DNA of 64,000 nt from Mytilus trossulus (lineage: Eukaryota; Mollusca; Bivalvia; Mytilida; Mytilidae). The notes below the pieces were generated by a model. That model had not been told where the DNA came from and searched no databases. It saw nothing but the letters and a program-made list of their open reading frames with translations. This document shows, piece after piece, positions 45,974 through 57,358 of this stretch. Positions within the stretch are counted from its first letter, which is position 1, and every line of letters begins with the position of its first letter. Position numbers and translations under genes: made by a program. The DNA lies in contig NC_086381.1 in NCBI RefSeq assembly GCF_036588685.1, positions 65,913,436 through 65,977,435 on the forward strand, written 5' to 3'.

Positions 45974-47746
45974 ATGTCCATAGAACGTCACCGTTTTTAT
46001 TATGACAGACGTTGGTATTCGTGTCCCTCTTTCTAGAATTAAGTTTATTGCCTAATGCAGCCAAATACAATGAACTCATAGAACTGCCAATACCATATGT
46101 TTTTGTATCGTCTAATCTGATTTCCTGTATCTGTCCTTTTTGGGGACTTACTATAAAATGATTATTACTATACGTTAAGCCGCAACAAGGGGAATAAGTG
46201 CGAACAATTGTGAATGTTTTACCTGATTCCATATTTATTACTTCGATATTCTCCATAGTCATTGATACAACGGCCACAGTTGTATCGTCGACGCATGCAA
46301 CATCATAAATATATGGTAAATCGCAGTTAATTTTTCGATTTATTTTCCCATCAGGTGCAAATAATGTCAAATGCGAAGGACAGTTGTTTGAAACTACAAG
46401 TTTTCCAGAAGGTAAAATACAACAGCCTGACAATCCTGGTGTCTAATTGCGCAATTCCCAACAATGTTTGCATATCTGTTGCATAATTCTTTAAGCTTTC
46501 TAAATCTTCTATGCACTCGTCGATTTCTGTTTGGTTATTCCTCAGAGATGCAATGAAGCTCTGTATTTGTTGGGTAGATTTTACCACAGCTTTGCTTAGT
46601 TCAGCATTAAAATTTTCTTGTATTAAGTCGAGATGGTGATTTATCTGCTGCCGAATCGCTAATATCTCGGATTCAATTAACTTTTTCGAGGCTGAAATTG
46701 AAAATAGATTCTTTTGTCTGTGTTCTAGAATTATATCAAAGTTTGCCTTCAGTTCGTGAAGTGATGTTTCAATTTCTGCAGATGTTTTGGAATTTTTAAT
46801 CACATCTTCAATGGGGACCATTTCTTTATATTTCCGTGCTTCTCTGTAATAACACATTTTCTACACACACATTCATTATGCTCTTTGCAAAACAATAAGT
46901 ATTTCTCGTTGTGATCATCACAGTGCAGTTTTATGTTTCCAATAAAAGATGGAAACGTTTGATATTCATCATTAGGAAAAACGTTGTGGTTTCGTAAGGC
47001 CTTAGATAAGCTATGGTGTTCTGAACATTCTTGGCACAATCCTTCTTCACAATCAGAGCACCAAATAGCAGCCGGCTTTGAAATGTATCGCAAACTACAA
47101 ATACCACAATGATCGAAAGAAGTGGCCATGACCTGTAAACACAAACAGTTTGTTACTATAAATAATTCTATGTGGTTTAATTTTAGAATAAATTAAACAA
47201 TGGAAAGTCATAAAGTATAGACAAGGTTTGTTGTATTGTTTTTTTTCTTTGTTTTATTTTTGGTATAAAATCTTGATTAAAAAAGCATCAAACTATCAGA
47301 ATATGATCATTATTTTACAAGAGTGGGCACACTGAAAGTTGTGGTTGTTTTACTGACTTTGGTTTAGGACTGTCTACTACAGGTTAAACAATTTAAAATA
47401 ATCAATATATTATGAATCACGTCAGCCAGGTAAACTCCCAAAAAAATACTGTATACATCAAAGGTGACAAGAGTGACAAGAGCCATTATTTGACATCTGA
47501 TATTGTTACATTAGTACATTTATTCAAGACTTTCAAAAAGTATTTTTATTTTATTGATACAATAACTAAACACTTCAATACGGAAAGGTCACATGTGATG
47601 TCACTATTACGTCATGAAGATATTGAAATCGACATTTTTTTTTACCAACAATTTCTATATAACAAATTGCTTTTGGACAACATATATATGAACAACGGCG
47701 TTACATATTGTGCTATTATACACACATTTAAATCTTTATAATACTG

Positions 47747-47958
47747 TAAACCAACTTATTTTCGCGGATACTTTGTTTCGCTTTTAACGATTTTTTGTCC
47801 ACTTCGCGGCTACTTAATTTCGCGATTTTCTTATCTACTTGATGTAATTTGATAAGTAAAAATCCAAGTTAAACATATTCGCGACGATTTATATTCGCGT
47901 TATTTTCCTACTCGCGAATGTCGCGAAAATAAATCGCTCGCGAAAATAAGTTGGTTTA
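47747..47958. mobile_element. MITE-like element with inverted ends and TA flanks
   Basis: Ends 'aaaccaacttattttcgcg' (47748-47766) and 'cgcgaaaataagttggttt' (47939-47957) are perfect inverted repeats of 19 bp. The interior repeats 'ttcgcg' words. T and A at the borders are compatible with a TA target duplication, as in Tc1/mariner-derived MITEs. There is no open frame. Confidence 0.8.
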
Positions 47959-48644
47959 GGCTATATATATTTTGTTACAAACTATCTTTTTTATGTAAAG
48001 TGCTGGCTCATATCTTACAATTAATTGCTTTCCATTCGTTATTTTGGTTGATAATATCAGTTTTTATGGATTTCCCCTTAAGCTTTGTAGATTTCAACAA
48101 AATCGAGAGAAAAAAATACTGACAGAGCCTAGTGTTGTAAAAACATCTTGGAATTATGTTAGTTGATAGATTTGAAATATTTTTTAAATTTTCGAATACA
48201 AATGTCACAAAAATGGCATAAGCATGTTTTCTCCTTTTGCTGAGAATATGATTTACTCAAGTTCCGTTCATCAATGACCTATAAAAATGAAAAGATCAGG
48301 TGAACTCTTTCAGACAGACATTAAAACTCTTTAACTGTTTTAGCTTTATGATTAAAACGAACAAAAAGTATATAGCCTTAGTCACGAAAGTTATCAGACT
48401 TCTGCATAAGGGAGATATATTCCTTAAACTAGTTCTGTTTTGAAATTATAATGTTGATATAAGAAACATGTAAATGTCTATGATTCATTATTGAGGAACT
48501 CTTGTGTTGAAATAACTCTTCTCAGCGACTATCAATGAACCTTGAAGTTATGGTCTGGTCTACATTATTAGCTTGATATTAACGCCCAATTATAATCTAA
48601 TAATTATTGATACCTAACACATTTTATTGAACGATGTCAAATAG

Positions 48645-48935
48645 TTATCAAAGGTACCAGGATTATAATTTAATACGCCAGACGCGCGTTTCGTCTAAAT
48701 AAGACTCATCAGTGACGCTCAGATCAAAATAGTTTAAAAGCCAAACAAGTACAAAGTTGAAGAGGATTGAGGACCAAATATTCCCAAAAAGTTGTGGCAA
48801 ATACGGCTGAGGTAATCTGTAAGTGTTCCTGGGATAAGAATATCCTTAGTTTTTCGAAAAAAAATCTAAGTTTTATAACAGGAAATTTATAAAAATAACC
48901 ATATAGTTGATATTCATGTCAACATCGAAGTGAGA
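48645..48935 (-). repeat. Single-unit hammerhead (retrozyme-like) repeat
   Basis: This is a minus-strand copy of most of one 355-bp unit: 'ttatcaaaggtaccaggattataatt' at the left, the hammerhead at 48675-48718, then 'aaagttgaagaggattgaggacc', 'tgtggcaaatacggctgaggtaatct' and 'atatagttgatattcatgtcaacatcgaagtg'. The last part of the unit is missing. Confidence 0.8.
48675..48718 (-). ncRNA. Hammerhead ribozyme, intact core, sense to the host intron
   Basis: On the minus strand: GCGTCA, CTGATGA, stem II GTCT/AGAC with loop TATTT, GAAA, CGCGCG, UC, then TGGCGT. Only the stem II loop differs from the array copies. It lies in the inferred intron of the split B-box copy in the direction of transcription. 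Confidence 0.8.
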
Positions 48936-49065
48936 AAGAGAGATGGTTTTGTATAGATCATTTTAGGTTAAACATCTATATGAGCTTGAATTTAAGATTT
49001 GATAACGCTTTTTAATATCCATCTGCATATGTATTTTTTATGAGAGCATTAGCATGTATACATAC

Positions 49066-49180
49066 CTTAAAACCAATTTAACATCACAATGTTATCAAAT
49101 TCAACAAATGTGTACATAGAGGTAAATGATACGTCATTTTCTCTAATAACGTGAACATGGTGAAATCCCAACAGATTAGA
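49066..49180 (-). promoter_or_regulatory. Inferred non-coding first exon and promoter of the split copy
   Basis: The donor is at 49066. The shared block 'aggtaaatgatacgtcattttctctaataacgtgaacatggtg' covers 49124-49165. CRE-like TGACGTAT is on the minus strand. Confidence 0.5.
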
Positions 49181-49409
49181 TAATCCAAAATACAATCAAC
49201 AACTTAATAAAATATCAACCTGAGGCCCTTAGTGGCATATACAAAGTATGCATTGCTCAATATGCAATTACAGATAAGAGATTACGTGGTAATTTTAAAA
49301 ATGAAATCAATTAATAACTGAATAAATCTTTAATGAAAATATCAAACAAAAAAAATTTAGATATTTGAGTTACAAGGGAAACTGTATACAAAAACAAAAT
49401 GACAATGAT

Positions 49410-49560
49410 ACTAGGCTAAAAATTTTAAAAGTCAATCGCGCGTCTCGTCAATAAAAGAATCATCAGTGACACGGTTAAATATAGTACGAAGGTGGAAATC
49501 ATTGAGGACCCGAAATTCCGAGAGAGTTTTGCCAATTAAAAAGATAATTTACAACGAAGG
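49410..49560 (-). repeat. Decayed hammerhead-bearing repeat copy
   Basis: It keeps 'cgcgcgtct', 'tcatcagtgac' and 'catTGAGGACCCGAAATTCC'-like parts on the minus strand, but GAAA has become GAGA and stem II is disrupted. Confidence 0.6.
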
Positions 49561-49849
49561 CGAAAATTAATATACTTTTGTTTATTTTTCTGTTTGGATA
49601 GTTTTTTTTGTTATCCCTGTATAACGTTGTGTATTTGTTGTAGATTTTTTTTCACTTCGTTGACCTCTTAGTTTGTTTACAACCTTTTTCTCGAATTCCA
49701 CGAAAATTTGTTTCCCATGAACGATAATGAATCTCCACTGGTTTTAGTTGACTTTGAACTAACTTTTAATAACTGCGAGCAATCTAATATCGTTTACCTT
49801 ACGTCTTGTCCGTGCTCTGTATCAATCTAATGATTCAGTATAAGAAAGA
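49561..49849. other. Intergenic, no recognised feature
   Basis: AT-rich, no coding signal. Confidence 0.35.
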
Positions 49850-49940
49850 AAATTGGTATGATTGCCAATGAGACAACTCTCCACAAGAGACCAAAATGAC
49901 ACAGAAATTAACAACTATAGGTCACCATACAAGCCATTTT
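49850..49940 (+). repeat. Mussel repeat F fragment
   Basis: 'attggtatgattgccaatgagacaactctccacaagagaccaaaatgacacag', shared with 62825-62960, 50535-50592 and, on the minus strand, 51840-51955. Confidence 0.65.
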
Positions 49941-50534
49941 TAACTAATTTTTAGTGTCTTTTTATTTTGTTACGCCGCTGTCCCATGCTAGAGGAACAGT
50001 TAGCTCATAAATATGTTTAACGCATTAAGATGCATGTGCCTGTTCTAAATCAGGATCTTGTATTTGTAGTTGGTCGCCTCTTATATTGTATCTCCGAACA
50101 TTGTTTTTCTATTTAGTATGTCCAAATTTAGTCATGTCATAACCTGTCATACATAATGATATAGGCTTTACTCATTGTTGAATGCCTACGGTAATCTATA
50201 GTCGCGTACATGCATGTTTCTGGACTCATGTTGACCGTTTCTTTAATGACTATTATTTCACATATCATAATGTTCATAATGTATACCAGAAAATCATTCG
50301 TTTCAAACAATTATAATCAAACAGTTAGAAGGTCAGATGAAATACAAAGTAGATGAGCATTGCAAAGAAAATCTAAAAAGTTTGGAAAATTGGACAAAGA
50401 CTATTTATGCTTCATCATGTTGAAGGTAGAAAAAAACTCTGTGTTTCTTATAATTCAACATTTTATAAACGGTATTTTTTAAAACAAGATTTTATACGCT
50501 TAAATGCCTCTATTGCTTTACTGACAATTGATTT

Positions 50535-50592
50535 TATATATAAAAAAGAAGATGTGGTATGATTGCCAATGAGACAACTGTCCACTAGAGAT
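50535..50592 (+). repeat. Mussel repeat F fragment
   Basis: 'aaaaaagaagatgtggtatgattgccaatgagacaactgtccactagag', the left end of the family. Confidence 0.65.
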
Positions 50593-50668
50593 GTTTATAT
50601 TCCTTAATACAGGATTTACTACAATTATCATATCCAGAAAAATTAGGTCGTAGTAACATAACCCAAAC

Positions 50669-53121
50669 CACAGTGTAGATACTATTCTGTACGCTATCCG
50701 GAAGTCGCGATTTTCGAAGCGAGGATTTCAAACTGGCTAACAAAACGGTTTTGTTTTGGGTGCTTTTTCTCATCATTTGTTTACTCCTATATCTATAAAG
50801 TGCTTTGCACATCTTAAATGTATGTATAAAATCATAAATATGAGTAACTGTAACAAAAACATGCAGTAGAATATTAAATATACGTGTGCATCACACCAAC
50901 TTCATAGAAAAAAGTTAAATCGATTGACAATTTTACTCTCGTAGTACAAAGCAAATAATCTTTTATTGCAAATATTTGCATCAGTTTACAGTAAAATATA
51001 TACTGTTTCAATATTCCTACCGTATTTAAGTAGAATGTTCGTATTTCAAATAAAAAAATATGCTTTCCTTGAGGATCCCAAAATAAATTACTGTACGATC
51101 AGTCTAAAACTGACTGTATTCTAGAAGCGATTTCAGATTTTTTGTCTGTATGACCAGTCGTGATTTTGAAGAAAAAAACCAACAACAAATGGAAGTTTTT
51201 AACGACCTAGACTGAAAAACAACGGCAATTTGAAGGTATATACGTGTCTATGTGATATTGTGATTGTGTCCATGGAACTATAACGTGTAATTTCTTTCAT
51301 CAGACAATACAAATATATTTCTGATGATTTTTGTAGACGGCAAAATAATTATATTTTTGTTCCGTCAGTCTTACTTTAAATCAAATACCTAAAAAGCAAT
51401 ACATGATTCGCTTGTGGACTTTGTATTAGTGTGTCATTGCAGTTATCTGTTTAACTATTACATTTTTAAAGACTATTTACACCGTCTGCCGTTGACTAAT
51501 TAGTGAATACATACATCAAGCCTGTCTCTTTTAAAATGACAAAAATTAGATACAGAAAGCTTTGTTTAAAAAATTTAGGTATTGAGGAAAGAATTAACGA
51601 AATTATACCCCGCCACTTCTATAGTCCATGTTTTGGAAAAAACTTGAAAAAAACACCAGAAAAACTAAATTATAGGTGCTCAGGGGCATCATTTATTAAC
51701 GAATATGAGGAAGTTTTATTAATACTAGTATATGGTATTTTTTTGAAAGTTGCGTATAGTAAGCGGGTACCACCCAATAAGGTAGTGGAAAAGTCCTTAT
51801 CCATTTCGGGGCTTTTTATAGCTGACTTTGTGGTATTGGCTTTGCTTATTGTTGAAGGCCATACGGTGACCTATATTTGTTAATATCTGTGTCATTTTGA
51901 TCTCTTGTGGACGGATGTCCCATTGGCAATCATACCGCATCTTCTTTTTTATATTATAATTTATGATACGGAATCCGAGAAAAAAATAATTAATAGTTAT
52001 ACCAGTGACGGATTCAAGAAAATTGGGATCCGGCGGTTTGAAACTCTTTTTTAACTTTCAATGCATTTGTATGGAAACATATATTTGGAATCCTCTTTTC
52101 TTCTGGATTGGACCCCCTCTCCATTTAAAAATGTCTGGAAACCCCAATGTATATTAAGTGGTCAATGAGGAGATGCGCTTGCAAAACCGGCGAAACATGT
52201 TGTACCGGTCCAACGGACGAACGGAAAGACGGACTTCATTATCACTATAAACCATCGCTTTACAAAGTGGGGTACATTTGAGTATGAAAGAGACAGGTCT
52301 ACATCCAAAACAAAGTGAAGGAACTGTGATCAATCATAAAGGCTACAATACGGACTCGAATGTTTGTAAATTCGTGCATTTTTATATACTAGTAACAATT
52401 AAATATGTGTGTTTGTACAATTTTAAGTATAACGGAGGACATTTCTGAAACTTCTATAAACAAACAAACCTTCTTCTTATTTTAGCCACATTCAAACATC
52501 CTATACTTAATGTAGTAAGTCGAGTACACCCTATCAAGCTAAAACATGTTTGAAAAGTTTACAGGATGTGAATTTATTAAAATATATTTGTGTTATTTAG
52601 AAAAATGCCATCTTCTAATGTATCGTAAATAACTTTGAAATCACTACTAGAATACAGTGAAATAAAGACTGATCATACAGTTTCAAAATATACAAGCGAG
52701 ACTGATCGTACAGTGAGAAATTCAAACAAGTGTAATTTTCTTATTTCTGGCTTCAAAGATCTGGCTGAAACATTTACCACCACTTAAAATATACTTTATT
52801 TAGTAAATTAAGTCTGGATTTTACGTTAATTTGTACAGTAAGAGTGCAAAAAATTGTTTTTAGGTTCACCGACTGATTTTCCTTAGTGATGCGCTTGAAA
52901 ATCTCTTAATTAAGGCAAAGATACGAATAATGAATGTGCTAAATTTAATCATAAACCATTTGTGAATATCGATGTCAGCTGAATTAATCATTAAGCAATG
53001 TACAGATGAACATCTTACCGTTTAATATAGTATATCCGACAAATTTAAAATGTGATCCAAAAAGTTCTCGCTTCGAAAATCGCGACTTCCGGAAAGCGTA
53101 CAGTATAGTATCTACACTGTG
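50669..53121. repeat. Large nested inverted repeat with 55-nt conserved arms
   Basis: 50669-50723 and 53067-53121 are reverse complements with 2 mismatches in 55 nt; similarity stops sharply on both sides. Inside them, 'ctgtacgatcagtct' (51094-51108) faces 'gactgatcgtacag' (52706-52719) at a similar distance from the outer arms. The centre is near 51.9 kb. It may be the remnant of a large foldback element. A 126-codon frame in the middle (51503-51883) has no recognised domain and ends inside repeat F. Confidence 0.6.
51840..51955 (-). repeat. Mussel repeat F fragment (reverse)
   Basis: 'ttgaaggccatacggtgacctata...tcattttgatctcttgtgg...cattggcaatcataccgcatcttctttttt', the reverse complement of the family at 62825-62930. 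Confidence 0.7.
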
Positions 53122-53124
53122 CAA

Positions 53125-53590
53125 ACAAGAAATACATGTACGCTTTACAATCATGCCATACACCAAAGATAATAGACCAATTGCTTAAATATTTCATAGA
53201 AACTAAATTACTCGGAAAAAAATAACATTAAGCAGACAGACAGGTACAACTTAAAACCAATGATTGCATTATTCCCAATTGACCTATCAACGAAAAATTA
53301 ACCTTGTTCACTGAGCAATGAAATGGGGTTTTGGTCATATGAAAACTATCCGACAGACACGAGGACCTTGCAAGGTACCAACATAATAAATATAGTAATC
53401 ATATCACTCAAAATAAGAGAGAAATTGACATTACAAACTTTTTGAAGTAGTCACTAAACCATGAACATTGAGGCCAAGGACAATGGACGAATGAAAGACG
53501 GAAACTTCGCAACAAAAGGCATACACATGTATATACAAAGAATGAAGCAGCCAGGTCTTCCAACAACTTAAATATAACACTTTAATTATT
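53125..53590 (+). repeat. Mussel repeat C, diverged copy
   Basis: Blocks 'tacaatcatgccatacacca', 'aaccttgttcactgagcaatgaaatg', 'aggaccttgcaaggtac' and 'gaagcagccaggtcttccaac' match 60490-60925 in the same order. No coding is seen. Confidence 0.65.
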
Positions 53591-53689
53591 TAAAAAAAAT
53601 ACTTATGTCGTGTCTGGAAAAGCATGATTTATTCATTGGTTTTTATAAGTTTTGAAATATCTTATGAATTACGATTATTCAATTTGTTA

Positions 53690-54130
53690 GATCGGTACAT
53701 TGCATGTGTCTTTTATCTTTATGTTAGTTGTGTTTTGTCCTTCCTGTGGTTCTGACCATTTTCAACTGATTCTACATTGTTTTTATGTGTCGATGTGATG
53801 CCACTGTCTCAGTACAGCGGGGGAGGGTTGAGTGCGCTCATGAAAAGTTTTAACCAATCGCCATGCTGAATATGCCGGTACCAAATGAATCTTAGGGGCC
53901 TGTAAATTACGGGTTATCGTTCGTTGATGTCAGTCATATTTGTTTTTTGTTTATTGTTTTGTCTTGGACCTGGATTTGTTTTCTTGTTTAAATCGTTTTT
54001 CATTTTAACATGGTAAGGCGGTTTTTTCTTTTATCTTACTAGACGGTATGTGTTTTGCTAATTGTTCAAGGCCTTGCAGGGGACGTATAGTTGTCTAAAT
54101 ATCCTTCAATACATTGAATAGTCATCTCAT
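53690..54130 (+). repeat. Probable interspersed repeat D
   Basis: It contains 'tgtgtcgatgtgatgccactgtctcagtacagcgggggagggttg' and 'acgggttatcgttcgttgatgtcagtcatatttg', a T-rich tail and 'gtcatctcattgccaaccacatcac'. I recognise the style from mussel repeats, but there is only one copy here. Confidence 0.4.
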
Positions 54131-54168
54131 TGCCAACCACATCACACCTCCCTATTCATAATTGTACA

Positions 54169-54779
54169 TTAAGGTGGTATGGGTGTCTTTCGCCATCTTG
54201 GATTGTAAAAAACAGAGATTCTAAGGTCCAGATTTTCAATCAAGTTAGAAAATTTGATGAAGGAATGCAGATAACTACAAATGTAGTGTACATTTTATTC
54301 AAAAGAACCAACTTATAAGAATATAACTTATAAATATTAATATTAATACAAGTGTATATTATTTTGATTGATTTTTTTTTTGGATTTTTTTAATTGACAT
54401 TTTAAGGGGAGGTAACTCTGAAACAGTGAAGTTTCTGAAGGAATCTACCTGGAATTTTCCTATTTTGTATTTTAGTCGGAAAAACATACGGTGATCCTAT
54501 CTTTTCTTTTGATATTCTCAACGCCTTGTCTAAAAGCTATCTTTATGTAATTTATTTTACAATTCTATCATTTAGTTTAGTTTCCAATAACAAACTGGTG
54601 TATTTCCCAGTATAATCCATACAAAATGTGTCATTTTATCACAACCTGTAGCTTGAGAAAATGCACGGCGACTTATCCTTTTTGTTATATTTTTGAACAT
54701 ATTTCAATATATATACTACGTTTTGGCAAAGTATGAACAAATTCTATCATTTTTATTTTAGACTCGTATACCACCTTAA
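54169..54779. mobile_element. TTAA-flanked MITE-like element
   Basis: The left end 'ttaaggtggtatgggtgtc' and right end 'gactcgtataccaccttaa' are inverted repeats (15 of 19 match). Both ends carry TTAA, the target site of piggyBac-type transposons. The 611-bp interior has no open frame. Confidence 0.65.
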
Positions 54780-55467
54780 CTATATACAAGTTACATGGGG
54801 TGGTAATGCAGGTATTTTTGTTTAAAGATATAGATTTATAAGAAGTTTAAAGAACTTCTGCTAGAGATTGACGCATCTTATTAGCATTCCTTCTCTTCAT
54901 ACCTGTGTGAATTAATTTTAGAGAATAACAGTTTCTCCTTGATGCGACGTAATCTTGTTATAAGTAAATTATTTGAAAGGTTTCAGGACACATCATTTCT
55001 AAACCGATAAAAACTTTTACCTGTGTGCATATGTCGTTCAATAAAACTGCTATCAAAAACAATTACTTTCCACGTTTATCTGTACTGGCACACAGTTAAA
55101 GACCCTTTATGAAAGTAAGATCCACAAAATAGCCGTGGAACAACTCGAGTATTACCATAAGAAGCACGGATGTCAATAATTATTTTGTAAGCTTAGGAAA
55201 ACATCCATTAAGGTGCAAAAATACTTATCAGATGCATCCGACACCTTTAAAGTGGGACATGTACAACATGTACAAGACAATCAAAATTTACTATTGCCCA
55301 TTCTAATGCAACAACGTTTGTAACGTTCATTTTGATTGGATAACGTCACTTATTTACATGGCATCAATTGACAATTGATGCTATGGGACGTACGCGCAAG
55401 CGCAGACGGCATATGACAGATTTTAAAGACATGTTTTAACGTTGTTTTCTGTCAGTTTCATTAGAAT
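54780..55467. other. Intergenic, no gene
   Basis: AT-rich. A small 'gcatcaattgacaattgatgc' palindrome lies near 55362-55382 and uses the same 'gcatcaattg' word as the following hairpin. Confidence 0.4.
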
Positions 55468-55635
55468 GGAGATAACAATATTGTATTTTAAGCTCCGACG
55501 GCATCAATTGGGGATTTGATGGTCGCAAATACCCGTTTACTGTCTCCGCTAACGCGTCGCCAGTAAACTTAATTTGCGACCATCAAATCCCCAATTGATG
55601 CCGTCGGAGCTTAAAATACAATACAGTTATCTCCT
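55468..55635. repeat. Long hairpin with 75-nt arms
   Basis: The arm 55468-55542 pairs with 55561-55635 around an 18-nt loop. Most of the stem is perfect, including 'gctccgacggcatcaattgg' and its complement. Only small mismatches are seen near the outer end and next to the loop. Confidence 0.92.
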
Positions 55636-57317
55636 AAATGTAAGACAAATCCTTGTAGATTAAACACTACTATCGCATAAATATCAGTATTCTCATTCAT
55701 AAAAGACGAGCTATGACTCTTTTCATGAATTGAAATACAATGAAATTGATAAAATGTTGAAATGAAACAAGTTGATCGATTGATTGATTGGTGTTTTTGT
55801 TTTACACCGCCTTAGCGCAAAAAAGCTATATAACTATTTATAAATCATGAAAATTGGTAAAACAGGAATCATATAGCAAGCAACATACCGGTACATTAAC
55901 AGTTAAAAGCTATACTAGGTCAGAAAAGACTCAGACTCTGATATCATATAGTGACATAACTCGTATTGTTCCACTTGATTGAAGGTGCTTTCAACACCAA
56001 ATACGTAACTAATCGAATCACAAGAGCAAATTAAACGGTGTGTGTTTATATAAAAAAGGATGAACGCATATATACACTGTGAAATCGAGAAAATAACAAA
56101 CTTGTTTTAAGAAAAACTAAATGTCAGTAAGTATTCCGACTTTTTTATATTAAAATTTTTTTTTTTTTTAGGACAATATGAAATGATGAATGTTATTAAC
56201 AACTGTTCACAATATGTATTATAAACATCAGCATAATATCTGTAAAATAACATTCAAAAAAATTTGCTATGGAAAACTGTGCCAGTCAAAATACGAACCT
56301 TAATGATTGATTGAAATGGTCAAGGTCAAATTTAAAGATAAGATCTAATCTGTGATTGATGATTGCTTTTTTTTTTGTGTTTAACGAGTTTAAACACTAA
56401 TGCATGGCAACATTGTGGCGGAATGTTTTATTTTTGGACAAAGCCAAAGTACCCGGTGAGAATAACGATCTTATCATGGAAATCTGACCATCTTAGTCAA
56501 TTGACATGCACATATTGCTACGTGCAATTTCGAACTCACATCTTTAGTGTTGAAAAACGTGTAATACAGTAGATGAGCTACTAAAATCTTGTAGACAAAC
56601 GAGACCATACTTTTTAAACAGAAACGGAAATGCCTAAAAACCTTTTGTTTTGACTCGGTGGCAAAAGAACAATGCAAAGTACAGCCGATAGATGAGCGTT
56701 TATTTTATTGGTTTTAATTAACATACATCTACATGAACTTGTCATCAAACGGTACCGCTATTATATCGCATTGTCATGACAATATCATAATGTAAAAGTT
56801 AATAGAAATGTCTATAACAGTAAATTAAAGGTCACCGAATGGATCGCGTAATAACACTTAAGTTAAAAATGTTAAAACTAGTGATGTTAATTATTCAATG
56901 CATGTAGTTTTTGGTGAATCACTCCAGTACGTTTACAAATATAAAGTGTACTATTTTAGAGAATGTAATAATAATTGCGATCATGGTTTAACGGAAATTC
57001 CTTTAACCCTGAATCAGGGACGCACCATCTACATTCGGAATATATCAAAAATTTGGCAAAAACACCTTTTCAAATCCTTTTAAGGGTGCAACACCACTGT
57101 ACTTCTGAATCGTACGGTAAATTGTCTTACTTGAGGACAAATATTACATAGGCAATAGATATATAAGTGTGAACCAGCAATTTCACTTTAGAACATGGTT
57201 GAAAACATATCATAGTATAAATATGACATAATCATCTAACACTAAACAATGATAAATGATGTTGGTGTGTTCATCATAATAGGAGTAAACTATAACAAGT
57301 TATGCATGTAAACTATT
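55636..57317. other. Intergenic, 3' flank of copy 4
   Basis: AT-rich with short accidental frames. No recognised feature. Confidence 0.4.
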
Positions 57318-57323
57318 TTTATT
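57318..57323 (-). terminator. Candidate poly(A) signal of copy 4
   Basis: AATAAA on the minus strand, 36 nt past the stop codon at 57359. Confidence 0.45.
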
Positions 57324-57358
57324 TAGATTAAACACAGTATATCAGATGAGAATATTTT

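Larger units (their letters stand above)
39587..47129 (-). pseudogene. B-box gene copy split by an LTR retrotransposon
   Basis: The minus-strand gene begins at 47129 (MATSFDHC) after the acceptor gtttacag|GTC. Both B-boxes are present, followed by a frame change near 46820-46840. The coiled-coil part then jumps near 46433 directly to the first propeller repeat ('SGCCILPSG'), so the linker between them, several hundred bases in the paralogues, is deleted. The gene is interrupted at 45974 by the retrotransposon and resumes at 39846. The last blades run to the stop at 39587. Joining the flanks at the ATGT duplication restores the alignment to copy 4. This copy shares intron sequence with copy 4 (47412 and 59535 regions, 'atgaatcacgtca'). 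Confidence 0.9.
47133..49065 (-). other. Inferred 5' UTR intron of the split copy
   Basis: The donor is AAG|GTATG (exon end 49066) and the acceptor is tttacag before the ATG at 47129. It holds the MITE at 47747-47958 and the hammerhead repeat at 48645-48935. 47412-47741 is open for 109 codons, but the matching stretch in the copy-4 intron (59535-59780) is not open, so I do not call a gene. Confidence 0.6.

Noticed and set aside
51503-51883. 126-codon plus-strand open frame
   Set aside because: No recognisable domain, and its 3' end runs into repeat F. Kept only as part of the inverted-repeat region.
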